Below are positions 27,761-37,709 of a DNA stretch of 64,000 bases, piece by piece. Every line of letters starts with the position of its first letter. Within the stretch, counting starts at the first letter, position 1. The notes under the pieces are model-generated. The model worked only from the letters and a program-made list of their open reading frames with translations, made no database searches and was not told the DNA's origin. A program made the position numbers and the translations under genes. The DNA lies in assembly GCF_007923355.1 (NCBI RefSeq), contig NZ_VOGO01000014.1:29743-93742 (forward strand), in the 5' to 3' direction. Origin of the DNA: Falsiphaeobacter marinintestinus. GTDB lineage: Bacteria; Pseudomonadota; Alphaproteobacteria; Rhodobacterales; Rhodobacteraceae.

Positions 27761-27789
27761 GGCCGTCCCTGCCGGGGGCGGCCTTTTTT
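27761..27789 (+). terminator. Rho-independent terminator
   Basis: A nine-pair stem (GGCCGTCCC / GGGGCGGCC, one G-T pair) with a five-base loop, followed by TTTTTT at 27784-27789. It ends the ompA-like/lipoprotein unit upstream of phoH. Confidence 0.88.
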
Positions 27790-27881
27790 GTTTCAGTTTG
27801 GTGAAAAACCGTGTCACAGAGCTTGCGCGCAAAGCCCGAACTTGGCACGCTAAGGTCACAACGTCAGACGAGGAGAGTGGA

Positions 27882-28889
27882 TTGGCCATTGGCGCCCTGA
27901 CCCCACCGCAAGTTGAAGCCGCACCCCACGAGGTGCTTATCGAATTTCCTGACAATCGGCTGTTGATCGACCTGTGTGGCGAATATGATCGCAACCTGGC
28001 CGTCATCGAACAGAAACTCTCAGTCCAGATCGTCCGCCGAGGCAATCAGTTGTCCATCATGGGCGAAGAGGCCGTTCAAAAGCGGGCGTCGGAGGTGTTG
28101 CAGGCGCTGTATACGCGGCTGGAAACCGGAAAACCTGTCGAACTGCCCGATATCGATCGTGAGCTGCGGATGGGGCCAAGCGCGGATCCCTCTTCGGAAA
28201 CGGGCGACCAGCTTGAGATGTTCAAAGGTGGCCCGGTTGAGATCAAGACCCGTAAGAAGCTGGTCGAACCGCGCACCGATGCTCAAAAAGCCTATGTTCA
28301 GTCGCTGTTCAAAAGTGAACTCGCCTTTGGTATCGGTCCGGCGGGCACCGGCAAGACGTATCTTGCAGTCGCCGTGGGCGTTTCGATGTTTCTTGGCGGG
28401 CATGTTGACAAGATCATTCTGTCGCGTCCGGCCGTCGAAGCGGGCGAAAAACTGGGCTATCTGCCCGGCGACATGAAGGACAAGGTCGATCCGTACATGC
28501 AGCCGTTGTATGACGCGCTGAACGACTTCCTGCCGGGTAAACAGCTGGCCAAGCTGATCGAAGAAAAGAACATCGAAATTGCACCGCTGGCCTTTATGCG
28601 CGGACGCACGCTGGCCAACGCCTTTGTGGTTCTGGACGAAGCGCAGAACGCGACAACGATGCAGATGAAGATGTTTCTGACGCGACTGGGCGAAGGGTCG
28701 CGCATGGTGATCACGGGGGATCGGACGCAGATCGATCTGCCGCGTGGCGTGCCGTCGGGGTTGGCCGATGCGGAACGTTTGCTGACAAAGGTCAAAGGCG
28801 TCAGCTTTAACTACTTCACGGCCAAGGACGTGGTGCGCCATCCGCTGGTGGCGGCCATCATCGAAGCTTATGATGCAGATGGCGCATGA
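27882..28889 (+). CDS. phoH: PhoH-family ATPase
   Basis: A 335-residue P-loop protein. An N-terminal KH-like region is followed by the PhoH ATPase domain with Walker A GPAGTGKTYLA and Walker B FVVLDEAQNAT. PhoH-like proteins are associated with RNA metabolism and co-occur with ybeY. The start is TTG 27882, preceded by GAGGAG at six bases; longer frames run through the upstream terminator and are rejected. Confidence 0.93.
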   Translation: MAIGALTPPQVEAAPHEVLIEFPDNRLLIDLCGEYDRNLAVIEQKLSVQIVRRGNQLSIMGEEAVQKRASEVLQALYTRLETGKPVELPDIDRELRMGPSADPSSETGDQLEMFKGGPVEIKTRKKLVEPRTDAQKAYVQSLFKSELAFGIGPAGTGKTYLAVAVGVSMFLGGHVDKIILSRPAVEAGEKLGYLPGDMKDKVDPYMQPLYDALNDFLPGKQLAKLIEEKNIEIAPLAFMRGRTLANAFVVLDEAQNATTMQMKMFLTRLGEGSRMVITGDRTQIDLPRGVPSGLADAERLLTKVKGVSFNYFTAKDVVRHPLVAAIIEAYDADGA

Positions 28890-28910
28890 AGTCGGGCTCG
28901 TGTCCCGGTG

Positions 28911-29417
28911 ATGGACATATCGATTGAAGACGAACGGTGGGTCGATGTTGATTTTGAGGCTCTGTCGTCCAAGGCAATCACCGGCGCGCTGCTGCATCAG
29001 GGTATTGATGCGGATGAGTGCGACCTAAGTGTGTTGGCCTGCGATGACGCGCGCATCGCGGATCTGAACGCCGAATTTCGTGGCAAGCCGACCCCGACCA
29101 ATGTGCTGAGCTGGCCCGCCGAGGATCTGGCGGCAGACTCCCCCGGTGCGGTTCCGGCAAAACCGGAACCCGATTTCACCGGTGAAATCGTGCTGGGCGA
29201 CATCGCGATTGCCTGGGAAACCTGCGTGCGAGAAGCCAAAGAACAGGGCAAATCCATGCACGATCATGTGACGCATCTGATCGTACATGGGCTGCTGCAT
29301 CTTCTGGGGTATGATCATATCCGTGACGCGGATGCCACTTCGATGGAACGACTTGAGGTCGAGATACTTGGCAAACTGGGTATCGATGACCCATATAACG
29401 TTGAACACGCGCCGTAA
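28911..29417 (+). CDS. ybeY: Endoribonuclease YbeY
   Basis: A 168-residue zinc metalloprotein with the family motif HGLLHLLGYDH (three zinc His) and LNAEFRGKPTPTNVLSWP upstream. YbeY takes part in 16S rRNA 3' end maturation and ribosome quality control. GTG 28908 directly precedes ATG 28911 and is an equal alternative. The gene follows phoH by about 20 bases and precedes the corC-like gene. Confidence 0.95.
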   Translation: MDISIEDERWVDVDFEALSSKAITGALLHQGIDADECDLSVLACDDARIADLNAEFRGKPTPTNVLSWPAEDLAADSPGAVPAKPEPDFTGEIVLGDIAIAWETCVREAKEQGKSMHDHVTHLIVHGLLHLLGYDHIRDADATSMERLEVEILGKLGIDDPYNVEHAP

Positions 29418-29451
29418 CAGTTATTTCGGACAAGTAAAAACAAGTAGGAAA

Positions 29452-30342
29452 ATGGGCGATTCAGAAGACAGTTCTAACGCAGCGCAACGCGCGCTGCTTC
29501 AGGACGATACATTAGAAACCGGTGAAAGACCGGGTTTGTTCAGCCGGATCATCGAGGCGTTCAGCCCCGAAGACGCGCCGGAAACCCCTCAGGAAAATGG
29601 CACCCCTGTCCCGGAAGCCTTGGCGCATGGGATGATCAACCTGCGCCGTATGCGGGTTGAAGATGTGGCCATTCCGTCAGCCGAGATCGTATCGGTCCCG
29701 AACACGGTTTCGCTGGATGAACTGGTGCAGGTGTTCCGCGAAAGCGGCATGACCCGGATTCCGGTCTATGAGGGCACGCTTGATACACCGCTTGGGTTTG
29801 CGCACCTCAAGGACCTGTCGTTGCTCTATGGCTTTAACGGCGATCATCGCAAAGATTTCGATTTGAAAAAGATCATGCGGCCTTTGCTGTTCGTGCCACC
29901 TTCGATGCCGATTGGTGTTTTGCTGGCCAAGATGCAGACCGAGCGCCGCCACATGGCGCTGGTGATCGACGAATACGGCGGTGTCGATGGGTTGTTGACG
30001 ATCGAGGATCTGATCGAACAGGTCGTGGGCGAAATCGAAGACGAGCATGACACCGACGAAGATCAGCTTTGGGTGATGGAAAAGCCGGGCGTCTATGTCG
30101 CTCAGGCCAAAGCTCCGCTGCCCGAATTTGAGGCCGAAGTTGGCCGATCCCTGACCAGCCACGAAGACGTCGACGAAGAAGAGATCGGCACATTGGGCGG
30201 GCTGGTGTTTATGCTGTCGGGCCGGGTTCCGACACGGGGCGAGGTTGTTCTGCACCCCGACGGGCCGGAATTTGAAGTTATGGACGCCGATCCACGTCGC
30301 ATCAAGCGCTTGCGGGTCCGGTTGCCGGACAGCGAGGAATGA
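29452..30342 (+). CDS. CorC/HlyC-type CBS-domain protein
   Basis: A 296-residue cytoplasmic protein: acidic N-terminal stretch, a CBS pair (about residues 65-195, including MRVEDVAIPSAEIVSV, RIPVYEGTLDTPLGFAHLKDL and HMALVIDEYGGVDGLLTIEDL) and a C-terminal CorC/HlyC FAD-like domain (EVGRSL...LSGRVPTRGEVVLHPDGPEF). The family is linked to Mg/Co efflux. Its stop overlaps the lnt start (ATGA), so the two are translationally coupled. Confidence 0.92.
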   Translation: MGDSEDSSNAAQRALLQDDTLETGERPGLFSRIIEAFSPEDAPETPQENGTPVPEALAHGMINLRRMRVEDVAIPSAEIVSVPNTVSLDELVQVFRESGMTRIPVYEGTLDTPLGFAHLKDLSLLYGFNGDHRKDFDLKKIMRPLLFVPPSMPIGVLLAKMQTERRHMALVIDEYGGVDGLLTIEDLIEQVVGEIEDEHDTDEDQLWVMEKPGVYVAQAKAPLPEFEAEVGRSLTSHEDVDEEEIGTLGGLVFMLSGRVPTRGEVVLHPDGPEFEVMDADPRRIKRLRVRLPDSEE

Positions 30343-31841
30343 TCCAATCGCCGTGGTTGCGGGTGGCGTTCGCCGCTTTGGCCGGGGCTGTTGGTGCCTG
30401 TGGGTTGGCACCGCTTGAATTATGGCCGCTTTCCGGTCTTGCGCTTTTGGTCCTGTCGGCTCTGTTTGTCGCGGCGACCAATACCCGGCAGGCAGCGTGG
30501 ATCGGGTGGGCATTCGGGACGGGATGGTTCGGTCACGGGCTGATCTGGATCATCGAACCGTTCATGGTCGACCCCGAACGACATGCCTGGATGGCACCTT
30601 TTGCGCTGGTTTTTCTGGCCGGTGGATTGGCGCTGTTCTGGGCTTTTGCCTTTTGGGCGGCCAAAGCGCTGGGGCGGAACTGGATCTGGGAGGTCTTTCT
30701 TCTGATTGCGTTCTGGTCGCTGGCTGAATTCGCGCGGGCCTATGTCCTGACCGGATTTCCCTGGGCCGCGCTGGGACAGATCTGGGCTGGGGCGCCCACA
30801 TTTCAGCTGTTGGCGCTGATCGGGCCGCAGGGTTTGGCGCTGGTGACATTGCTGGCAACGCTGCCATTGGGCGCGGCGGTGGTGGCGCGGTCGCGCACGG
30901 GCATTCTGATGGGCTTGGTCCCTGCCATTCTTCTGAGTGTTGCAAGTGTGGCGGTTGCCCCACCCAAGACACCGGTGCTGACGACCGGGCAAGTGGTGCG
31001 GGTGATCCAGCCCAATGCCCCACAGCATCAGAAATGGGACCCGAACTTTATCCCGACCTTCTTCAATCGCCAGCTTGATTATACCTCGGCTGCACCGCCC
31101 GTGGATCTGATCATCTGGCCGGAAAGCGCGGTTCCGGTGCTTTTCGAAAACGCAGGGCCAACATTTGACCGCATCGCCAAGGCGGCGAATGGGGCTTCGG
31201 TTGTTCTCGGCATCCAAAGGTTCGATGGCGCGAAGGCCTATAACTCGCTCGCGTTTCTTGATGCGCAAGGGCAATTGGCGGCGCAATATGACAAGCATCA
31301 TCTGGTCCCGTTTGGCGAATACATCCCGCTTGCCGGTCTTGCCGCCCGGTTCGGCCTGTTCGGGCTCGCCTCTACCGGGAACGTCGGATACAGCGCGGGG
31401 CCCGGGCCTCGGGTGCTGGATTTGGGCAAGCTCGGACTGGCACTCCCGCTGATCTGTTACGAGGCGGTGTTTCCGCAGGATGTGAACGGTGCGTCTGAAC
31501 GGCCCGACTATCTGTTGCAGATCACCAATGATGCGTGGTTTGGCACCCGTTCCGGACCATATCAGCATCTGGTTCAGGCCCGAATGCGCGCGGTCGAACA
31601 GGGGCTGCCGATGCTGAGATCGGCAAACACCGGCATTTCGGCGGTCATTGATCCCTTGGGCCGGATCACAAAGTCGATCCCGTTGGGCACGGCCGGATAT
31701 GCCGACGCGCCGTTGCCACAAGCTTTGCCAGCCACACTTTATGCGCGCACCGGCGACTGGCCTGTATTTCTATTGCTTTTGGTCGCCCTTGCGGCGGGCC
31801 TTGCCAGCCAATCCCGGATCACGCGCCAGAATAACCATTGA
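30339..31841 (+). CDS. lnt: Apolipoprotein N-acyltransferase
   Basis: A 500-residue inner-membrane enzyme with about six N-terminal helices, a periplasmic nitrilase-like domain and a final helix. The catalytic triad is visible as Glu in WPESAVPVLF, Lys in DKHHLVPFGEYIP and Cys in LPLICYEAVFP. It adds the third acyl chain to lipoproteins, so its substrates would include the small lipoprotein encoded at 27447. Confidence 0.95.
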   Translation: MIQSPWLRVAFAALAGAVGACGLAPLELWPLSGLALLVLSALFVAATNTRQAAWIGWAFGTGWFGHGLIWIIEPFMVDPERHAWMAPFALVFLAGGLALFWAFAFWAAKALGRNWIWEVFLLIAFWSLAEFARAYVLTGFPWAALGQIWAGAPTFQLLALIGPQGLALVTLLATLPLGAAVVARSRTGILMGLVPAILLSVASVAVAPPKTPVLTTGQVVRVIQPNAPQHQKWDPNFIPTFFNRQLDYTSAAPPVDLIIWPESAVPVLFENAGPTFDRIAKAANGASVVLGIQRFDGAKAYNSLAFLDAQGQLAAQYDKHHLVPFGEYIPLAGLAARFGLFGLASTGNVGYSAGPGPRVLDLGKLGLALPLICYEAVFPQDVNGASERPDYLLQITNDAWFGTRSGPYQHLVQARMRAVEQGLPMLRSANTGISAVIDPLGRITKSIPLGTAGYADAPLPQALPATLYARTGDWPVFLLLLVALAAGLASQSRITRQNNH

Positions 31842-31877
31842 CCCGCCGGGGCAGGGCAAGTATCCGAAATGTCAACC

Positions 31878-31922
31878 TGCCACAACGGCTTCCTGACGTG
31901 GCACGGCAATCACATTGGAGCA
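31878..31922 (+). promoter_or_regulatory. SAM/SAH riboswitch upstream of metK
   Basis: Just upstream of metK, TGCCAC (31878-31883) pairs with GTGGCA (31898-31903) around a loop containing ACGGCTTCCTGAC, and the loop GGCTTCC can form a pseudoknot with TTGGAGC (31916-31922). This matches the compact SAM/SAH riboswitch class found before metK in Rhodobacterales. The pseudoknot covers the GGAG ribosome-binding site at 31917-31920, so ligand binding would block translation. Confidence 0.88.
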
Positions 31923-31928
31923 CTTTTC

Positions 31929-33110
31929 ATGTCCCGTCAGAACTATACGTTTACTTCGGAATCCGTTTCCGAGGGCCACCCCGACAAGGTTTGTGACCGC
32001 ATTTCCGATGCCGTCCTTGACGCCTTCCTGGCTGAAGAACCCGAAGCCCGCGTTGCCTGCGAAACATTTGCCACCACCAACCGCGTTGTTATCGGCGGTG
32101 AGGTCGGGCTGTCCGATCAGGACAAGCTGAAAGATTACATGGGGCGCATCGACGCCATCACGCGCGCCTGTATCAAGGATATCGGATACGAGCAGGACAA
32201 GTTTCACCACGAAACGGTCGAAATCACCAACCTGTTGCACGAACAGTCGGCCCATATCGCGCAAGGCGTCGATGCGGCAGGCAACAAGGACGAAGGCGCG
32301 GGCGATCAGGGCATCATGTTCGGATACGCCACGACCGAAACCGACGCGCTGATGCCGGCCCCGATCCAATACAGCCACGCGATCCTGCGTCGTTTGGCTG
32401 AGGTCCGCAAAGATGGCACCGAACCTGCGCTGGGCCCGGATGCCAAGTCGCAGCTGTCGGTCCTGTATGAAAACGGCAAGCCGGTTGGTGTCAGTTCAAT
32501 CGTGCTGTCGACACAGCATCTGGACGAGGCACTGACCAGCGCTGACATTCAGGCGATTGTCGAACCCTATATTCGCGAAGTTCTGCCCGAAGGCTGGGTC
32601 ACCGACGGAACCGTCTGGCACGTCAATCCGACAGGCAAGTTCGTCATTGGCGGCCCCGATGGCGATGCTGGCCTGACCGGGCGCAAGATCATTGTCGACA
32701 CCTATGGCGGTGCGGCCCCGCATGGCGGCGGTGCGTTCTCGGGCAAAGACCCGACCAAGGTTGACCGTTCGGCCGCTTATGCCGCGCGCTATCTGGCGAA
32801 GAATGTTGTGGCCGCAGGCATGGCAGATCGCTGCACAATCCAGCTCAGCTATGCCATTGGTGTCAGTCAGCCTTTGTCGGTTTATGCCGACACGCATGGC
32901 ACCGGTGAAGTTGAACCGGCAGCCATCGAAGCGGCAATCGCCCAAGTCATGGATCTGTCGCCCCGCGGCATCCGCACGCGTCTGCAACTGAACAAACCGA
33001 TCTATGAACGCACGGCAGCTTATGGCCATTTCGGTCGTGAGCCCGATGCCGATGGCGGGTTCAGCTGGGAAAAAACGGATCTGGTAGAAGCGTTGAAAAA
33101 CGCAGTCTGA
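31929..33110 (+). CDS. metK: S-adenosylmethionine synthetase
   Basis: A 393-residue enzyme making SAM from methionine and ATP. Motifs: [39 protein letters not shown] and [19 protein letters not shown] (phosphate loop). The start is ATG 31929, eight bases after GGAG; the longer frame would read through the riboswitch. Its product feeds neighbouring SAM users MiaB and TrmB. Translational control by the upstream riboswitch is expected. Confidence 0.97.
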   Translation: MSRQNYTFTSESVSEGHPDKVCDRISDAVLDAFLAEEPEARVACETFATTNRVVIGGEVGLSDQDKLKDYMGRIDAITRACIKDIGYEQDKFHHETVEITNLLHEQSAHIAQGVDAAGNKDEGAGDQGIMFGYATTETDALMPAPIQYSHAILRRLAEVRKDGTEPALGPDAKSQLSVLYENGKPVGVSSIVLSTQHLDEALTSADIQAIVEPYIREVLPEGWVTDGTVWHVNPTGKFVIGGPDGDAGLTGRKIIVDTYGGAAPHGGGAFSGKDPTKVDRSAAYAARYLAKNVVAAGMADRCTIQLSYAIGVSQPLSVYADTHGTGEVEPAAIEAAIAQVMDLSPRGIRTRLQLNKPIYERTAAYGHFGREPDADGGFSWEKTDLVEALKNAV

Positions 33111-33133
33111 TCCAGATGCATTTGTTCGGTAAC

Positions 33134-33156
33134 GGGCGGCCCAGGGGCCGCCCTTT
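33134..33156 (+). terminator. Terminator after metK
   Basis: GGGCGGCC / GGCCGCCC forms an eight-bp stem with a four-base loop (CAGG), followed by TTTCC. The T-run is short but the stem is strong. Confidence 0.75.
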
Positions 33157-33211
33157 CCATTTTCGGTACAGGCAATAAACTGGCGTCAAAGACCAAACCA
33201 CCGGAGCCGCC

Positions 33212-33850
33212 ATGCGTCCTTGCCTTTTCGCCATTCTGATCTGTGCCTTTGCCAGCCCTGTACTGGCTTTGGAAATGGATGGCACCAGCAAATTCCAGAT
33301 CGATGACACGACGCTGATCTATGATACCGAGATCACGATCGAAGGGGATGAAGCCGAAATCACCAACACGGACGTCGATCGCTTGCTCAAGCTTTTGCGC
33401 GGCAATCCGCAGATCACGCAACTTGAACTGAACAGCTCGGGTGGCAGCGTTTTTGCCGGGAATGAAATGGCGCGGATCGTCATCGATTTTGAATTGGATA
33501 CGCTGGTGTCCGGCGAATGCAGCAGTTCATGCGTAACAATTTTTCTGGGGGGGACCTCGCGGCGGATGCTGCTGGGCTCAAAGATCGGGTTTCATCAAAG
33601 GCAATGGCCTGCTGACGCAATGGAATCGTACTACACGCGATGGAGCGACGACAGCGGCTGGAACACACCGTTCGATTTTGCATCCTGGGTGTACGAAGAC
33701 ACGCAATCGGAAATGCACACCGAACTGATGTACCTGATCGAACGCGGTGTCGATCCTGTGTTTGCCATCAAAACCAAAGGCGTGCTGAATGCAGATGAAT
33801 GGTTCCCCAGTCGGCTGGAACTGACTCGCGCCGGTGTTCTTCGGGAATGA
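33212..33850 (+). CDS. Periplasmic ClpP/crotonase-like protein (COG3904-like)
   Basis: A 212-residue exported protein: signal peptide MRPCLFAILICAFASPVLA, then a ClpP-like core with LELNSSGGSVFAGNEMARIV (the oxyanion GG turn) and VSGECSSSCVTIFLGGTSRRML, where the family nucleophile position lies in a Ser/Cys cluster, and GFHQRQW near the expected His. No membrane anchor is seen. It may be a periplasmic serine or cysteine hydrolase, or an inactive fold. It stands between metK and trmB with its own GGAG ribosome-binding site. Confidence 0.7.
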   Translation: MRPCLFAILICAFASPVLALEMDGTSKFQIDDTTLIYDTEITIEGDEAEITNTDVDRLLKLLRGNPQITQLELNSSGGSVFAGNEMARIVIDFELDTLVSGECSSSCVTIFLGGTSRRMLLGSKIGFHQRQWPADAMESYYTRWSDDSGWNTPFDFASWVYEDTQSEMHTELMYLIERGVDPVFAIKTKGVLNADEWFPSRLELTRAGVLRE

Positions 33851-33916
33851 CCCAGGGTTGACGCCTCGCGGCCCTTGCGGCACACGGACACCCTTGCAAC
33901 TGATGGCCTTTTGAAC

Positions 33917-34648
33917 ATGTCCGACGATCCACAAGACACCAACGATCAGCACGCTTCTGGCGCGCCGTGGCGGAATTTCTATGGCCGGTTCAAGGGCAAG
34001 AAACTGAAGCCCAATCAGCAGACCTATATGAAAGAGGATCTCGCGGCGTTGTCGCCCGGTGCCGTCGACTGGGATGTGAACCCGGATCGTACGAAACTGG
34101 ACCTGAATGAGAGATTTGGTGGAAAACCTGTCTGGCTTGAGATTGGCTTTGGCGGAGGTGAGCACCTGGTGCATCAGGCGGCGCGCAATCCCGACATCGG
34201 CATCATCGGGGCCGAACCCTATATCAACGGTGTTGCCATGCTGCTGGGCAAAATCCGGGCATCCGGCGTTCAGAACCTTGCGGTGCACCCCGGCGATGCG
34301 CGCGATCTGTTCGATGTGCTGCCTGCCCAATCCATTTCGCGCGCGTTTCTGCTGTATCCTGACCCGTGGCCAAAGAAACGCCACCATCGTCGCCGGTTCG
34401 TGACGCAAGAGCATCTGGAACCGTTGGCAGAGGTCTTGCAGCCCGGAGCCATTTTCCGCGTCGCGACCGACATCAAGGATTATGTGCGCCAGACGCTGGA
34501 AGAAGTGCCAAAAGCCGGTTTTGAATGGCTGGCCGAACGCCCGTCTGACTGGCGAGAGCCTTGGGATGACTGGATTTCGACCCGGTACGAGCAAAAGGCA
34601 ATCCGTGAAGGACGGCCCCAACACTACCTGACATTCAGACGGCTTTGA
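33917..34648 (+). CDS. trmB: tRNA (guanine-N7)-methyltransferase
   Basis: A 243-residue Rossmann-fold methyltransferase. WLEIGFGGGEHLVHQA is the SAM motif, PDPWPKKRHHRRRF the TrmB signature, and the C-terminus holds TRYEQKAIREGRP. It forms m7G46 in tRNA. The N-terminus has a 30-residue polar extension before YGRFKGKKL; ATG 33917 is chosen among upstream in-frame starts. Confidence 0.95.
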   Translation: MSDDPQDTNDQHASGAPWRNFYGRFKGKKLKPNQQTYMKEDLAALSPGAVDWDVNPDRTKLDLNERFGGKPVWLEIGFGGGEHLVHQAARNPDIGIIGAEPYINGVAMLLGKIRASGVQNLAVHPGDARDLFDVLPAQSISRAFLLYPDPWPKKRHHRRRFVTQEHLEPLAEVLQPGAIFRVATDIKDYVRQTLEEVPKAGFEWLAERPSDWREPWDDWISTRYEQKAIREGRPQHYLTFRRL

Positions 34649-34702
34649 GAAATCGGGAAATGAACGCATAATTGGGTCATTCGTTTAGAAAGGACTCAAT
34701 TC

Positions 34703-35797
34703 ATGGCCGATATTCGAATCACCAATTGCCATATTCATGTCTTTACCGACCAGCATGCACCGGTTGATTTCCCGTTTCCGGCTGCGCGTATTCTGCGCAA
34801 GTCCCCAATGCTGATCCTTGCCGTCGCCAGTCTTTTGCGCTTGCTTGGGCGCGAAAATCTGGCGGATCAGGTTGACCGACTTTATCAGTTTCAGCAGCAA
34901 GGCGCGCGTGGGTCGCAGGACGCAATCCTGAGGGACGTGAAAGAGCATTGTCCCGGCGATACCCGGTTCGTGGTTCTGCCGATGGAGATGAATGGTGCCG
35001 GGTATGGCGACGTTCCCATTTCACTGCGCGATCAGCATGATGATCTGGCGCGGCTCAGGCTGCACCCCGATCACCTTGGCACGGTTCTGCCCTTTGCCAC
35101 CGTCGATCCGCGCGTGCCGGGCAGCGTCGAAGAATGCCTGCGCGCAATCACCGAACTGGGGTTTGCCGGGTTGAAAATCTATCCTCGGCTTGGTTTTGCC
35201 CCGGATCACCCAAGGCTGATGGAGGAGGTTTATCCTGTCCTTGCCGAACGCAATTTGCCGGTGATGACCCATTGTTCGCGCGGCGGCGTTCAGGGCCGCG
35301 ATGTTGATGACTATCAGGCTGACGGTCTGACCCGCCCCGCCGCCTATCTGCCGGTGCTGCGCGCGTTTCCCGAAATGCGCATCTGTCTGGCGCATTTTGG
35401 CGGTGCCCGCGATTGGGAGGCTTACATGAACGCCAAACCAACCAGCGGCGGCGAAAACTGGATGACCCAGACCCGCGAGATGATTTGCTCGGGCGAATTC
35501 CCAAACCTCTGGACCGACATTTCCTATACCCTGTTCCGTTTCGCCGATTATGCCCCCATTTTGCGGTTGCTGTTGAAGGGCAACCTGGACAGCGACAAAC
35601 GATTGCGCCGCCGGGTGCTGTTCGGGTCGGATTTCTATATGACGCGGCAAGAAAAGTTGAGCGAGCGGGCCGTGTGCATCCGGCTGCGCGACACATTGGG
35701 CGAGGCGCTTTTTCAGCAACTGGCCGAAACCAATCCGGCAATCTGGCTGGGAGAGGCATCCGAAGTCGACAGATCGCTCTGGACCAGTTTGGGGTGA
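34703..35797 (+). CDS. Amidohydrolase-2 family metal-dependent hydrolase
   Basis: A 364-residue TIM-barrel protein. Metal-site motifs: NCHIHVFTD (HxH), GLKIYPRLGF, VMTHCSRGG, LAHFGGARD and VLFGSDFYM. The family (ACMSD/amidohydrolase-related) includes decarboxylases and hydrolases of carboxylated rings. Which reaction occurs here is not evident. It is flanked by trmB and aroA on the same strand with its own AGGA site. Confidence 0.8.
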   Translation: MADIRITNCHIHVFTDQHAPVDFPFPAARILRKSPMLILAVASLLRLLGRENLADQVDRLYQFQQQGARGSQDAILRDVKEHCPGDTRFVVLPMEMNGAGYGDVPISLRDQHDDLARLRLHPDHLGTVLPFATVDPRVPGSVEECLRAITELGFAGLKIYPRLGFAPDHPRLMEEVYPVLAERNLPVMTHCSRGGVQGRDVDDYQADGLTRPAAYLPVLRAFPEMRICLAHFGGARDWEAYMNAKPTSGGENWMTQTREMICSGEFPNLWTDISYTLFRFADYAPILRLLLKGNLDSDKRLRRRVLFGSDFYMTRQEKLSERAVCIRLRDTLGEALFQQLAETNPAIWLGEASEVDRSLWTSLG

Positions 35798-35844
35798 TTG
35801 GGTAGGGATCGGCTAACATTCCCTCAAGTAAGGAAACCGCGCGC

Positions 35845-37197
35845 ATGTCTGGCCACGGCACCCCGATCCCGATGACCTCAACCCCTTGCGGGCCGCTGAC
35901 CGGCGTGGCTGACGTGCCGGGGGACAAGTCGATTTCACATCGCTCGCTTATTCTGGGCGCGATGGCGGTGGGCGAAACCAGGATCACCGGCTTGCTGGAA
36001 GGCGAAGACGTGATCGACACGGCCAAAGCTATGCGCGCCTTTGGGGCCGAGGTGACGGACCATGGCGGAGGCAACTGGACAGTCAACGGCGTCGGTGTCG
36101 GCGGGTTTGCCGAACCCGACAACGTGATCGATTGCGGCAATTCGGGCACCGGCGTGCGTCTGATCATGGGCACCATGGCGACGTCTCCAATCACCGCGAC
36201 GTTCACTGGCGATGCCAGCCTGAACAAACGCCCCATGGCCCGCGTCACTGATCCGATTGCGCTGTTTGGCGCGCAAGCCGTTGGGCGGTCCGGTGGACGT
36301 CTGCCGATGACGATTGTCGGTGCGGCGAACCCGGTGCCGGTGCGTTATGTCGTCCCGATGCCTTCGGCGCAGGTGAAATCTGCTGTGCTGCTGGCGGGCC
36401 TGAATGCGCCGGGCCAGACGGTTGTGATCGAAAAGGAAGCCACCCGTGATCATACCGAGCGGATGCTGGAAGGCTTTGGGGCCGAAATTTCGGTCGAAGA
36501 CACGGATGAGGGCCGGGTTATCACCCTCACCGGGCGTCCCGAGCTGAAACCCCAAACCATCGCAGTACCGCGTGACCCGTCTTCAGCGGCGTTTCCGGTG
36601 TGCGCGGCGTTGATCACACCGGGATCGGATGTGTTGGTGCCGGGTATCGGGCTGAACCCAACCCGCGCTGGCCTGTTCACCACTCTGCGCGATATGGGCG
36701 CGGATCTGACCTATGAGAACGAGCGCGAAGAGGGCGGCGAACCCGTTGCAGATCTGCGCGCAAGGTTTTCGCCCAATATGAAGGGCATCGATGTGCCGCC
36801 CGAACGCGCAGCCAGCATGATCGACGAATACCCGGTGCTGTCTGTCGTGGCCGCCAATGCAACCGGCGTCACCATGATGCGCGAGGTCAAGGAATTGCGC
36901 GTGAAGGAAAGCGACCGGATCGACGCGATGGCCACCGGGCTGCGCGCCTGCGGTGTTGCGGTCGAAGACGGCCCCGACTGGTGGTCGGTCACGGGCCATG
37001 GTCCGGGCACCGTGACAGGTGGCGCGATCTGTGAAAGCCATCTGGATCACCGCATCGCCATGTCGTTCATGGTGCTGGGCATATCCACGAAACAGCCGGT
37101 GTCCGTCGATGATGGCGGCCCGATCGCCACATCCTTCCCGATCTTTGAGCCTTTGATGGCTAGTTTGGGCGCATCGGTGGAACGCAAAGCCGGATGA
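35845..37197 (+). CDS. aroA: 5-enolpyruvylshikimate-3-phosphate synthase
   Basis: A 450-residue enzyme of the shikimate pathway. [15 protein letters not shown] binds [16 protein letters not shown] and [11 protein letters not shown] are substrate-binding, and the overall pattern is that of class II synthases (CP4-like). In the loop that governs glyphosate sensitivity it reads [12 protein letters not shown], with Gly where the CP4 enzyme has Ala100, so tolerance cannot be assumed. It is coupled to the downstream membrane gene by an ATGA overlap. Confidence 0.95.
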   Translation: MSGHGTPIPMTSTPCGPLTGVADVPGDKSISHRSLILGAMAVGETRITGLLEGEDVIDTAKAMRAFGAEVTDHGGGNWTVNGVGVGGFAEPDNVIDCGNSGTGVRLIMGTMATSPITATFTGDASLNKRPMARVTDPIALFGAQAVGRSGGRLPMTIVGAANPVPVRYVVPMPSAQVKSAVLLAGLNAPGQTVVIEKEATRDHTERMLEGFGAEISVEDTDEGRVITLTGRPELKPQTIAVPRDPSSAAFPVCAALITPGSDVLVPGIGLNPTRAGLFTTLRDMGADLTYENEREEGGEPVADLRARFSPNMKGIDVPPERAASMIDEYPVLSVVAANATGVTMMREVKELRVKESDRIDAMATGLRACGVAVEDGPDWWSVTGHGPGTVTGGAICESHLDHRIAMSFMVLGISTKQPVSVDDGGPIATSFPIFEPLMASLGASVERKAG

Positions 37198-37709
37198 TGC
37201 TGCGCCGGGCATACTGGTTTGTATTTGCTCTGACCTTGGCAGTTTATGCCACCATGCTGGGCTGGACCCTGCCGGCAATAACTGATGCGGCCGGTGGGCT
37301 GGCTCCGTTTGATATGCGTCTGGCGGGCTATACCCCTGACGACGCGCACGCCTTCTTGGGGGCGATCAGCGTGCAAGGGCGCGAGGTCTATCTTGGACCA
37401 CAGCACGCTCTGGACCGCTTTTATCCCGCTTTGCTTGCCGTTGTGCTGGCCGGAGCGGTGTGGAGCCTGATCCCGTCACGCCCTTTGCGGCTGTTGCTTG
37501 TGGTTGCGGCCTTTGCCGGCGCCACTGCCGATTATGTCGAAAACGCCCGTGTTGCGGCTATGCTGACTACTTCTGGGACAGTTCCGGATGAGCTTATTCT
37601 GGCCGCAAGCCGCGCCACGGTTGCGAAATCGGCGCTGACAACCTTGGCGATGGTTGCGGTCATCTTAGGACTGCTGCGCGCCGCCTGGATCAAATGGATA
37701 ACCCGATGA
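37194..37709 (+). CDS. Four-helix membrane protein between aroA and cmk
   Basis: A 171-residue protein with helices near residues 5-25, 75-93, 97-113 and 143-163 and a longer loop between helices one and two (AITDAAGG...[10 protein letters not shown]). I do not recognise a family. It overlaps both neighbours (aroA stop and cmk start), so it is cotranslated with them. Confidence 0.75.
   Translation: MMLRRAYWFVFALTLAVYATMLGWTLPAITDAAGGLAPFDMRLAGYTPDDAHAFLGAISVQGREVYLGPQHALDRFYPALLAVVLAGAVWSLIPSRPLRLLLVVAAFAGATADYVENARVAAMLTTSGTVPDELILAASRATVAKSALTTLAMVAVILGLLRAAWIKWITR

Noticed and set aside
30420..31721. Long open frame antisense to lnt (and similar ones antisense to miaB, phoH and the ABC-like gene)
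   Set aside because: Such frames arise from codon bias at high GC. They lack ribosome-binding sites and family motifs, while the opposite strand encodes recognisable proteins.
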